From assembly GCA_900758165.1 (NCBI GenBank), contig CAAEQN010000078.1, forward strand, positions 1 through 14,954: 14,954 nucleotides of DNA, written 5' to 3'. The notes beneath the pieces are model-generated. The model was given only the letters and a program-made list of their open reading frames with translations, was not told where the DNA came from and made no database searches. This document shows positions 7,699-14,858 of this stretch, one piece after another. Origin of the DNA: Clostridia bacterium (GTDB taxonomy: Bacteria; Bacillota; Clostridia; TANB77; CAG-508). Each line of letters starts with the position of its first letter. Position 1 is the stretch's first letter. Position numbers and translations under genes: made by a program.

Positions 7699-7836
7699 AA
7701 AATAGTTATTCATTCACCATATTTAAAACTATTTTTGAACTATTGCAAAAAAATTTGTATCTTATAATTTACTAAAAGGCTTATAATAATAAAGGTTATT
7801 TTATTTGCCAATGGCTATTAAATTTACTATAAATCA

Positions 7837-9690
7837 TTAGAATTTCCTATTAAACATATAATCAATTTCTGAATCATCATTATCAGATGAATTATTATAA
7901 TATTTATACTCTTCATTATAATCTTCATCCTCAATATAAGAATCAACCAAATTATATGCGCCATATACATTAATATCAAGATTTTCTACATAATTAGAAT
8001 CTATAATAACATCAGCAGGTAAATTTTTTACCATATCATATATCTTATCTTTAACAAGTTCAATTACCTCATCTTCAATGTATGATTCAGCATCGTCATT
8101 ATCAACTATTTTCTCATATAAAGTATATGAAGTTGCTAAATCAATAGCATATTCAACATCAGGACTATAATCATCAACATCAACATCATCGCAAAAACTC
8201 TCAATAGCAAATTTAAAAGAGTCAATAGATGACTTAATAAATTCTTCTCGATAAGGCTTATTAAAACAACTATCTAAAAAATTTATTATATCACATAAAT
8301 CTTCAATATCAAAATGTCTATAAAATGTTTTAAGATTATTTGGTAAAGATAAATAAGATACAATATTGTAAAATTCAAGTGTTTTTTCATCATTAAAAAG
8401 AAGTTCAATTATATCTTTCACAGATATATCTACATGTACACGATAAATCACATTAAATGGGTTTAATAAAAATTCATTAATTATATCCGAATATTCAGTA
8501 TCTAATATACCATATTTTGATATAAAATATGTTATTATTGCATTCTTTTGTCCCTTATTTATAAAATCAATATTATTTATAGTATGCTCCTTAATAACAG
8601 TTTGTCCCCATTCTTCATATTCCGAGTTTGTCATTAATCGTTTTATCTGTTGAATATGTGTGGCATTTTTTATTAACATTTCTCTTTCAAGAAGATTTTC
8701 TTTTAAAAATCCATCCAAATAATCGTTAACTGAAGGATTCGCCATAGAAATTTTTTTAGTTTTATCTATATCAATTAAAATAACAAAACCCTCTAATAGT
8801 CGTGTAAGAGAAGATTCAAATTGATTAACAGTAATATCAATATTTGTTTCAGTTGATAATCTCTTATCAAAGTTTTTTCTAATCAAATCTAGATCAGTAT
8901 ATAAATCAGAAAAAGAATAGATAGTAGAAAGCAATATTCTGTCAGTTTTTTGCAGTCTTCTCTCATATTCATCTTTCCAAATTTCTTTTGGATTATTTAA
9001 ATGATTTAGAATAAAATTATAATAGGAATTTGATTTAATATTTTCATAGTGTCGTGGATTACATATAAATTCAATAATACGAGGATTGTAATTTTTGTGT
9101 TTAATTATTTTTAAATATCTTTTGTCTTTTTTTATATCATCAAAGTATTCCTTTTGTACATTGTTAAATACTAAATGATTATAAAGAATCTTAGCTTTTT
9201 CTATATCTGATATATTATTCATATCTATGATATACACTTTACATTCATCATTATCAAAACTTTTAACAAGTTCCAAACTACGCTCTCTAGCTTCTTGATA
9301 AATAGTAACCCTAGAATTTAATATAAGACGTTTGTTAGTTGATAAATTAATATATTTTATTAAAGAAAGCAACTCTTCATTTTGGCTATCTTTCATCTGG
9401 AAATAAGCCTGGCCAAAACAATCATCAATAAGAATAATTTCTTTTTCTTTTGGGTTTTGTGATATAGATTTTTTCAATGACTGTAAATCAGTAGTATTAG
9501 TTGTGTATCTTACTTTATATTTAATTGCTGCATAGTACAAAACTAACATTTTAGAAGTAATTGTCTTACCAACACCAGGATTTCCAACAATAAATAAAGT
9601 CTTGTTATTTTCAAGATAGTGTAGTGCTTTATAAAATGCTTGAGTTTGTACAAAAAATTTCTTATCATTTTCTATAGATGACAGTAACAC
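7837..9690 (-). CDS. nSTAND-type NTPase, C-terminal part of a REase-nSTAND protein (separated by an in-frame stop)
   Basis: P-loop NTPase of the STAND class as found in anti-phage sensors. Counting from a GTG at 9690, Walker A GNPGVGKT is at 36-43, Walker B IILIDD at 85-90, and a sensor-like LILNSR at 122-127. A long helical region follows (about 150-560), with no recognisable repeats, and then a strongly acidic tail rich in D, E, Y and N (about 550-617). The frame stays open upstream to 9771 and continues the domain linker (contains KLWIESTGILQ), so the GTG is not a convincing start: no ATG or ribosome-binding site is visible in 9691-9771. The Mrr-like gene upstream is in the same frame, separated only by the TAA at 9774-9772. 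The natural protein was probably one chain of about 778 residues. Either this is a nonsense mutant or sequence error, or expression relies on reinitiation or readthrough. Confidence 0.8.
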   Translation of the reverse strand: MLLSSIENDKKFFVQTQAFYKALHYLENNKTLFIVGNPGVGKTITSKMLVLYYAAIKYKVRYTTNTTDLQSLKKSISQNPKEKEIILIDDCFGQAYFQMKDSQNEELLSLIKYINLSTNKRLILNSRVTIYQEARERSLELVKSFDNDECKVYIIDMNNISDIEKAKILYNHLVFNNVQKEYFDDIKKDKRYLKIIKHKNYNPRIIEFICNPRHYENIKSNSYYNFILNHLNNPKEIWKDEYERRLQKTDRILLSTIYSFSDLYTDLDLIRKNFDKRLSTETNIDITVNQFESSLTRLLEGFVILIDIDKTKKISMANPSVNDYLDGFLKENLLEREMLIKNATHIQQIKRLMTNSEYEEWGQTVIKEHTINNIDFINKGQKNAIITYFISKYGILDTEYSDIINEFLLNPFNVIYRVHVDISVKDIIELLFNDEKTLEFYNIVSYLSLPNNLKTFYRHFDIEDLCDIINFLDSCFNKPYREEFIKSSIDSFKFAIESFCDDVDVDDYSPDVEYAIDLATSYTLYEKIVDNDDAESYIEDEVIELVKDKIYDMVKNLPADVIIDSNYVENLDINVYGAYNLVDSYIEDEDYNEEYKYYNNSSDNDDSEIDYMFNRKF

Positions 9691-9771
9691 TTCACAGTCA
9701 ATAAAAATTTCACTATTTATTATATTTTGTAAAATTCCAGTTGACTCAATCCATAATTTATAGTGTTTTTT

Positions 9772-9774
9772 TTA
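9772..9774 (-). other. In-frame TAA between the Mrr-like and nSTAND parts
   Basis: The codons read GTT TAA AAA AAA CAC, next to an A8 run (T8 at 9766-9773 on the plus strand). Both flanking frames are identical, so a change such as TTA to TAA would explain the split, whereas one indel would not. Confidence 0.8.
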
Positions 9775-10170
9775 AACATTTATATTTTTTTCATTTGTAA
9801 GAAAGCCATCAATATCATCCAATGTAATAACATTGGATGGTGAATCCATGAAATCAGAAAACAAATTATAAATTTCTTCTATTCTCTTAGGTGTTAAGGA
9901 TTTCGAGCAACATACATAGTAATGTTTTGGATTTAATAGTTTAACTTTTTTTAACTCATTTTTTAAGGATGATATAAGTTGTGCAACAGTAGAATTATAG
10001 TAGTGTTTTACTTGTACAATCACATTTTTTGTATGTACATTATCACATAAATCTATACCACCATCACAACCAACTGCAAAGTGATGTATTTCTATTCCCA
10101 ATTTTTCCTGCATAATATCTTGACATAGATATTCAAATTCAACATCATTTAAGTTTCCGTAATTTAGCAC
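9772..10170 (-). CDS. Mrr-like type IV restriction endonuclease domain, N-terminal part of a REase-nSTAND protein
   Basis: Encodes 132 aa, matching the Mrr catalytic fold of the PD-(D/E)xK nucleases. It has LNDVEFEYLCQDIM near the N-terminus, GCDGGID at 34-40 and IVQVKHY at 51-57. This gives the expected D40 and Q53-x-K55 active-site set, apparently intact. It starts at GTG 10170 with AGGAG eight bases upstream, 25 bases after the stop of the large helicase gene, so it is the second gene of that operon. In related proteins this domain is the N-terminal effector nuclease of a longer chain with an nSTAND ATPase. Here the chain stops after GFLTNEKNINV and the ATPase continues in the same frame after the TAA. 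Made alone, it would be a nuclease domain without its sensor. Confidence 0.82.
   Translation of the reverse strand: MLNYGNLNDVEFEYLCQDIMQEKLGIEIHHFAVGCDGGIDLCDNVHTKNVIVQVKHYYNSTVAQLISSLKNELKKVKLLNPKHYYVCCSKSLTPKRIEEIYNLFSDFMDSPSNVITLDDIDGFLTNEKNINV
9816..9839 (-). repeat. Perfect 10-bp inverted repeat inside the Mrr-like coding region
   Basis: CATCCAATGT and ACATTGGATG with a 4-base AATA spacer. In the mRNA it would form a hairpin ending about 41 bases before the in-frame TAA. No U-run follows, so it is not a standard terminator. It could be incidental. Confidence 0.5.
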
Positions 10171-10195
10171 TAAAGTGTCTCCTAATTATTCAAAT

Positions 10196-12907
10196 TCAAA
10201 GTAGTGTTTTAATAGTTGAAATTATCTTCTCCTTTTCGCCACTACCATTAGTTTTAAATCTTAACAATTTAATATGACAAGTATTCATTATGTTATTTTT
10301 CAACTTATCTCTTTCAGCTTGGGCAGTACCTTCTTTATGGTATTCATAGCCGTCCACCTCAATTGCTAACAGAGGTTTCTTGGTAATTTTATTGTATATC
10401 AAAAAGTCTAAATGAGTAGAAGTATTCATTGCGTATTTATATTCTTCAGCACTAAGTAAGTCAAATTTTCGAATTAACATTCTCAACGGAATGCGACAAA
10501 TTACACCTAAACTTGAAAATTTATTATCAGCAATAATATCCTTAATTAAAGAATACATCAAGTTTTCTGAATCATACATAGAAATTTTCGAATGTTTTTT
10601 CAGATACTCATCTCTCTCATCTTTGTACTGACTGTATAAGTAATCGAAAACAGAACAAACATTACTATCTGAAACTTCAAAATTATTATAATTGATATAA
10701 TCAATCAATTCAGTAATAATACGCTCTTTTTTCTGCGGATTACCTGTTACAACAATCATCAATCTTTTCTTCGCTCTAGATATTGCAACATTTAATAAAT
10801 TCGGGTCATCCACAAAATCTGAAATTTCATCATCAACAGTTGAAATTATGATATTATCTTTTTCTCTGCCTTGAAATTTATGTACAGTATCAATTTCAAA
10901 TTGACCTATCTCATTATTTAACGCATTCACTTGATTACGATAAGGAGATATAATACCTGTTTCATCAGCATCAAGAGAATATTCGGTAATAATATTTTGT
11001 TTTATTACGTCTATTTGTCGTTGACTATAGTGATCACGAACATGATTTCCCTTAGCTGTTTTCTTAACAAGTAAAACATCCTTCTCATCATTATCCTTTG
11101 TCATTATAATTAATTCACCGTTATAAAACTTTTGGTTGCAAAATTCTATAATTTTAGGATGGCACCTATAATGTTCTCTTAATGTTGTTTGAGGTACATT
11201 TGGTAACACATCCAATATAGATTGAAGAAAACTATTAGTAAACTTATAGCCATTATCTATATTATACTTGCTAAAAACACTCTCAACTTGAGGTTTTAAT
11301 TTAGGTGGTACAATGTTAGCTAATTGTTTAGTATCACCCACAATTACAACATTTTTCGCACAAGAGATAGCTAATGAGCCTGTTGCAATATCAACTTGAG
11401 AGGCTTCATCAATAATTAGATAATCATAAACAGTGTTAGAATTAAGACTACTCCTTGACGAAAAGGTTGTGCTTAAAACAATCGGATAATCCATTAAAAA
11501 CTCCTCAGATTTTAACCACAAATCCTTATCAGTAAATCTTTTTCTACTACGATTTTCATATTTTTGTGCTAAGTAATCTTTAAAAACAATCATTGAATTA
11601 TCAGTAAATTCTTTGATATTATTATCACTAATACTTTTTAGAAATTCTTCAATATCTTTTATATTATTAAGAATTTCTAAGTACTTAGCTTTATAAAACA
11701 TAGACTGAATAATTATAATAAAGTCTGAAATATCTTGTTTATATGACTTAAAATCAGTAATTCCATATTTTATGAGAGCTTTTATTTTAAACCAAAAGCC
11801 AATTTGTTTCTGTTTATCAGAGATAATTTGAACATCTTGCCATAAAGACATCAATTGTGTAGAAGATAACTTCTTTCTAAACTTAATATTATCAATATTC
11901 ACATTTAATTCTTTAGCGTGTCTATTGAAATATTCCTGTTCTATTTGTAATTGAGAAATTTCCTGTCGTAATTCAGCCAACTTTTCTTGCTTATCGAAAA
12001 TATCTTTTATATTTGCAGACTGTGAAACAATATTTTCTCTTAGTTCTGAAGAATTATCGTTTTTCCATGTTGAAAAATCAGGATATTCTAATTTCTGATT
12101 CTCTATAAATTTCTCTTTGTTAGTACTGTTACCTAACTTAGCAGCAATAAAACCCAAACTATACTTTTCTGAAGCCAATTTGTCATAAACATTATCAGTT
12201 GCAGAATTGTTATTTGATACAACTTGTACAGTTTTACCTTGCATCAAAATATTAGCAATAATATTAAGTATTGTCTGTGTTTTTCCTGTTCCCGGAGGAC
12301 CTTGAATAACACTAATTTGATTTTCCATTGCTCTTTTAACTGCTTTATATTGACTATTATTACATCCAAATGGAAATATAGGTTTAAACTCATTATTTAC
12401 CGGACTATCTTTATATTTAGTAGGATTTAAATATTTAGCTAATGCAGTATCATCGCCAACATATTCTATTTTTTCATATCTGCTATATAACAGATCTTCA
12501 TCTGAACCCATTTTACAAAACTTTGATATCTGTTTTAGATAATTGAAAATATTTACAGATGATTCATCATTGAAGCAGGACTCAGTAATTTTCAAATCAC
12601 TCTCACAATAATCCCTATCAAAACCATTTTTAAAACAAATATGATAATATGAAGTATTTGAATCACTAAATTTGTATATTTTATCGATATTATAAAAATC
12701 TCGACCATCTTTTACTATTTTATATAATTTAGGGTTAAGTTCTACAGGATTATCCAAGACTTTAACATTATGCTTGCCATATGAATATACTCTTCCACTA
12801 TTATATTCTACATCCCATTTGTTTGTAGCATTATTATACTTACATGATTGCACATCAGATGTTTTAATTTCTCCTTTAATAATAATCATTTCATTTTTAG
12901 CATCCAT
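10196..12907 (-). CDS. Large SF1 (Upf1-like) helicase with C-terminal DUF2726 nuclease-like domain
   Basis: Encodes 903 aa. The N-terminus (about 10-55) resembles a KTSC-like small domain (WDVEYNSGRVYSYG). The AAA_11/AAA_12 helicase core has the Q-motif region near 184-190, Walker A GPPGTGKT at 203-210, DEASQ at 500-504, GDTKQL at 524-529, REHYRCHP at 577-584, TVHKFQGRE at 674-682 and NVAISRAKKRL at 706-716. Between motifs I and II lies an insertion of about 220 residues with a coiled-coil-like section (290-335). The C-terminus (about 775-903) matches DUF2726, with HLDF at 832-835 and AIEVDG at 848-853, consistent with a PD-(D/E)xK-type nuclease. A helicase with a fused C-terminal nuclease recalls single-gene defence proteins such as Hhe. 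GGTGAG lies just upstream of the ATG at 12907. It leads an operon with the Mrr-like/nSTAND genes, which start 25 bases after its stop. Confidence 0.88.
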   Translation of the reverse strand: MDAKNEMIIIKGEIKTSDVQSCKYNNATNKWDVEYNSGRVYSYGKHNVKVLDNPVELNPKLYKIVKDGRDFYNIDKIYKFSDSNTSYYHICFKNGFDRDYCESDLKITESCFNDESSVNIFNYLKQISKFCKMGSDEDLLYSRYEKIEYVGDDTALAKYLNPTKYKDSPVNNEFKPIFPFGCNNSQYKAVKRAMENQISVIQGPPGTGKTQTILNIIANILMQGKTVQVVSNNNSATDNVYDKLASEKYSLGFIAAKLGNSTNKEKFIENQKLEYPDFSTWKNDNSSELRENIVSQSANIKDIFDKQEKLAELRQEISQLQIEQEYFNRHAKELNVNIDNIKFRKKLSSTQLMSLWQDVQIISDKQKQIGFWFKIKALIKYGITDFKSYKQDISDFIIIIQSMFYKAKYLEILNNIKDIEEFLKSISDNNIKEFTDNSMIVFKDYLAQKYENRSRKRFTDKDLWLKSEEFLMDYPIVLSTTFSSRSSLNSNTVYDYLIIDEASQVDIATGSLAISCAKNVVIVGDTKQLANIVPPKLKPQVESVFSKYNIDNGYKFTNSFLQSILDVLPNVPQTTLREHYRCHPKIIEFCNQKFYNGELIIMTKDNDEKDVLLVKKTAKGNHVRDHYSQRQIDVIKQNIITEYSLDADETGIISPYRNQVNALNNEIGQFEIDTVHKFQGREKDNIIISTVDDEISDFVDDPNLLNVAISRAKKRLMIVVTGNPQKKERIITELIDYINYNNFEVSDSNVCSVFDYLYSQYKDERDEYLKKHSKISMYDSENLMYSLIKDIIADNKFSSLGVICRIPLRMLIRKFDLLSAEEYKYAMNTSTHLDFLIYNKITKKPLLAIEVDGYEYHKEGTAQAERDKLKNNIMNTCHIKLLRFKTNGSGEKEKIISTIKTLL

Positions 12908-13000
12908 TTTCTCACCATTAACAATTTCTTCTATTATCTATACTTAATATAAATTTTAAAGTATTATTTACCTGTTCAGTCTTTTTTAACTATCATACTT

Positions 13001-13029
13001 ATAATAGCACACTTATTTCACATTTTCAA
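13001..13029 (-). promoter_or_regulatory. Promoter of the helicase/Mrr/nSTAND operon
   Basis: Minus-strand TTGAAA (13029-13024), 17-base spacer, TATTAT (13006-13001) preceded by TGC, giving an extended -10 element. Transcription would start near 12995, leaving a leader of about 88 bases before the ATG at 12907. Confidence 0.7.
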
Positions 13030-13096
13030 TTATTAGTTTAGTTTTAAGTAGTAATTTATCACACATTACATAAAAAATTATAGAATAAAATGATTT

Positions 13097-13130
13097 CTTG
13101 ACTACACTTTTATCTTGACTACACTTTTAT
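13097..13130 (+). repeat. 17-bp exact tandem duplication in a promoter
   Basis: CTTGACTACACTTTTAT occurs twice without a gap (13097-13113 and 13114-13130). Each copy carries a TTGACT -35-like box, but only the second has a -10 box at 17-base spacing. Confidence 0.9.
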
Positions 13131-13143
13131 AATACTTTATACT
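13115..13143 (+). promoter_or_regulatory. Promoter of the 136-aa hypothetical gene
   Basis: TTGACT (13115-13120), 17-base spacer, TATACT (13138-13143). Transcription would start near 13150, about 80 bases before the ATG. It diverges from the helicase operon promoter at 13001-13029. The rest of 12908-13231 holds no gene. Confidence 0.65.
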
Positions 13144-13231
13144 TTAAATATATTTAAATTTTCTGTATGGCACATAGTATTCTGAATGAATAACTAATAA
13201 ATTATTTATAATTACATAATAGGAGTGCAGT

Positions 13232-13642
13232 ATGAGTAGAGGTATAGGTGCATTTGTTAAATTAGTTTTGGAAGATAGTGAAACTGTCATATACGAATTT
13301 GGTAGTTATAATTTGAATGATGCAAGGTACTACAATGAAGAACATATATGTGATGGGATAATTACCATTGCTAGGAACTGCTTTGCTGAACCAGAAATTC
13401 ATGAAAAAATGAAAAAGATGCCTAGTGGGAGAAAAAAACTAATCATAAAACGAATTCCGGTTCATGTAGATTACAATAAAATGATTAGTGATGGAAGAAT
13501 TGTTATTGAGAATTGCAGTAATTGTTGGGAATGCTATTCAAACAGAAATACCGATATAATGGCAACACCCATTCTATTCTATCTATTTTTACAGTATCAA
13601 ATAGATGGTAAATTGCCAGAATATCTTAATTATAATGTGTAA
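13232..13642 (+). CDS. Hypothetical protein (136 aa), monocistronic
   Basis: A soluble 136-aa protein with no signal peptide or clear membrane segment. It starts MSRGIGAFVKLVL, has a basic KKMPSGRKKLIIKR patch (61-74), a cysteine cluster C95-x2-C98-x2-C101 (CSNCWEC) and a hydrophobic stretch at 112-120. I believe similar short proteins of unknown role occur in gut Clostridia, but I cannot name a family. AGGAG lies 6 bases before the ATG. It is transcribed alone, with its own promoter and a hairpin after it, opposite in strand to both neighbours. Its position between defence-type operons does not by itself give a function. Confidence 0.8.
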   Translation: MSRGIGAFVKLVLEDSETVIYEFGSYNLNDARYYNEEHICDGIITIARNCFAEPEIHEKMKKMPSGRKKLIIKRIPVHVDYNKMISDGRIVIENCSNCWECYSNRNTDIMATPILFYLFLQYQIDGKLPEYLNYNV

Positions 13643-13702
13643 CATTGAACTAGATTGTAAAATTATCTTCTCACAATCATATTAATATTTTTATATACTA
13701 AA

Positions 13703-13738
13703 ACAGTAACCCTTATCATTATTAATAAGGGTTACTGT
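13703..13738. terminator. Strong hairpin, likely bidirectional terminator
   Basis: A 14-bp perfect stem, ACAGTAACCCTTAT with ATAAGGGTTACTGT, and an 8-base loop. On the minus strand it is followed by TTT and further T-rich sequence. On the plus strand the T-run is weak. It sits between the convergent 136-aa gene and Sel1/DUF4116-like unit. Confidence 0.7.
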
Positions 13739-13835
13739 CATCTTAAATTAGTTTTAATGATAATTATTGTATATTCTATTTAAAAAGTAATATTAGTTAT
13801 ATGGATAGAATTAAATATTGTAAAAAACAAACTCA

Positions 13836-14094
13836 TTAATATATATTATACTTTTTTCGGATACGGTCGGACATATAGCAAATTTTCCATTTATTATCTG
13901 TGTCTATAAGTGCTTTTGCGACTTTGTCGCTATCTTTTAGTCTTTCTGAATAATATGGAACACTGGCACTACCTTCATAAATATCAAGTAAAGCAAGTTC
14001 TAGATTATCCCTTAACCTAGGGCTTAAATAGCGTAAAATATAAGTCTAGTAAAAACCAATTTTTATATTATTGTGCCAATTTTTATCTTTTCCA
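13836..14094 (-). pseudogene. Decayed DUF4116-like gene fragment
   Basis: The frame ending at the TAA at 13838-13836 reads back through about 69 protein-like codons, including YLSPRLRDNLELALLDI, YYSERLKDSDKVAKAL and ICYMSDRIRKKY. The 'Y-x-S-x-R/E-L-R/K-D' pattern at intervals of about 25 residues resembles DUF4116 repeats. An in-frame TAG interrupts it and a further 15 similar codons (GKDKNWHNNIKIG) precede that. A nearby ATG at 14095 leads to a different frame that stops after 10 codons. It lies in the same frame as, and just downstream of, the Sel1-repeat gene. I read it as a relic and not as an expressed gene. Confidence 0.5.
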
Positions 14095-14120
14095 TAGGTA
14101 CACCTTATTTAGTTGATATT

Positions 14121-14717
14121 CTATTCATCAATAATTTTTAATAAGCATTCTTTTGCATCTTGAAGGACTTTTTGAGAATATTGATCGCCCTCTGCAATAC
14201 GCTTTTTGATACCTTGAATACATTTTAAGGATATAGCCAATTTATCACCATATTCCCCCAATTCATCAGGATAGTACTTCATCATTCTAAGCATAGCATC
14301 AGGTGCTGCATAATAATTATCACGGTCATTAAGTGCCATTTCAAATGCTCTTCTGTATAGTTTATGAGAATACTCAATTCTCTTTGGCAAGTCACCATTT
14401 CTATACATATTACCTAGTTTATATACAGCAGGAATGTCTCCAAAGATAGCAGCCTCTTCCCAATAAGATTTTGCTTTTTCTTTATCAACCGGAATACTTC
14501 TTCCATAATAATAACAGTATCCTAAATTGCTAAGTGCAGTTACATTACCCAAACTTGCTGATTTTTCGTAAAGGCTAATTGCCTTTTCATAATCCTTTTT
14601 ATTGTATGCATCTGCACCTTCATTAAGATAAATCACATCTTCGGGTAAATCTATTTCTTCTTCATCAAAATCAAATTCATCCTCAAAGTCATAGTCATTG
14701 TTATAATCATCATTCAT
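14121..14717 (-). CDS. Sel1/TPR-repeat protein with acidic N-terminus
   Basis: Encodes 198 aa. Residues 1-27 are almost all D, E, N, Y and F. A TPR-like pair follows (ADAYNKKDYEKAISLYEKSA, 35-54), then Sel1-type repeats at about 57-92 (ALSNLGYCYYYG...AKSYWEEAA) and 93-130 (AVYKLGNMYRNG...YRRAFEMA), and a helical tail. Sel1 repeats are protein-protein interaction scaffolds; the partner here is unknown. No signal peptide is visible, so it is probably cytoplasmic, whereas many Sel1 proteins are exported. AAGGA lies about 10 bases before the ATG at 14717. It has its own extended -10 promoter at 14757-14785. The protein ends with a TAG and appears complete. Confidence 0.85.
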   Translation of the reverse strand: MNDDYNNDYDFEDEFDFDEEEIDLPEDVIYLNEGADAYNKKDYEKAISLYEKSASLGNVTALSNLGYCYYYGRSIPVDKEKAKSYWEEAAIFGDIPAVYKLGNMYRNGDLPKRIEYSHKLYRRAFEMALNDRDNYYAAPDAMLRMMKYYPDELGEYGDKLAISLKCIQGIKKRIAEGDQYSQKVLQDAKECLLKIIDE

Positions 14718-14756
14718 AACAATATATTCCTTATAATAATAATTTTATATAATTTA

Positions 14757-14785
14757 ACTATAGCATAAATATATAAATAATACAA
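14757..14785 (-). promoter_or_regulatory. Promoter of the Sel1-repeat gene
   Basis: Minus-strand TTGTAT (14785-14780), 17-base spacer, TATAGT (14762-14757) preceded by TGC (extended -10). It lies 40 bases upstream of the ATG at 14717. Confidence 0.6.
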
Positions 14786-14858
14786 TGTGTTGATCTGTAA
14801 CATAACACTTTTAATTTATTTGATAAATATTTAGTAAAAAAACTTACAATATAATACA

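Larger units (their letters stand above)
7340..7836. other. Gene-free AT-rich stretch
   Basis: About 500 bases between two minus-strand operons with no supportable gene. It contains the operon promoter at 7368-7396 and the palindrome at 7674-7687. A short minus-strand open stretch (about 7546-7632, ending near KDKHYYYDADEI) looks slightly protein-like but has no start site. I see no convincing terminator after the nSTAND gene ending at 7837. Confidence 0.6.

Noticed and set aside
9766..9776. Programmed frameshifting at the A8 run between the Mrr-like and nSTAND parts
   Set aside because: Both parts are already in the same frame, so a single -1 or +1 shift would not join them. A nonsense change or readthrough fits better.
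12224..12430. Plus-strand 68-codon open frame
   Set aside because: Antisense to the Walker A region of the large helicase gene; cysteine- and isoleucine-rich shadow sequence.
13653..13678. 6-bp inverted repeat GATTGT/ACAATC after the 136-aa gene
   Set aside because: Short arms with a long loop; the much stronger hairpin at 13703-13738 explains termination.
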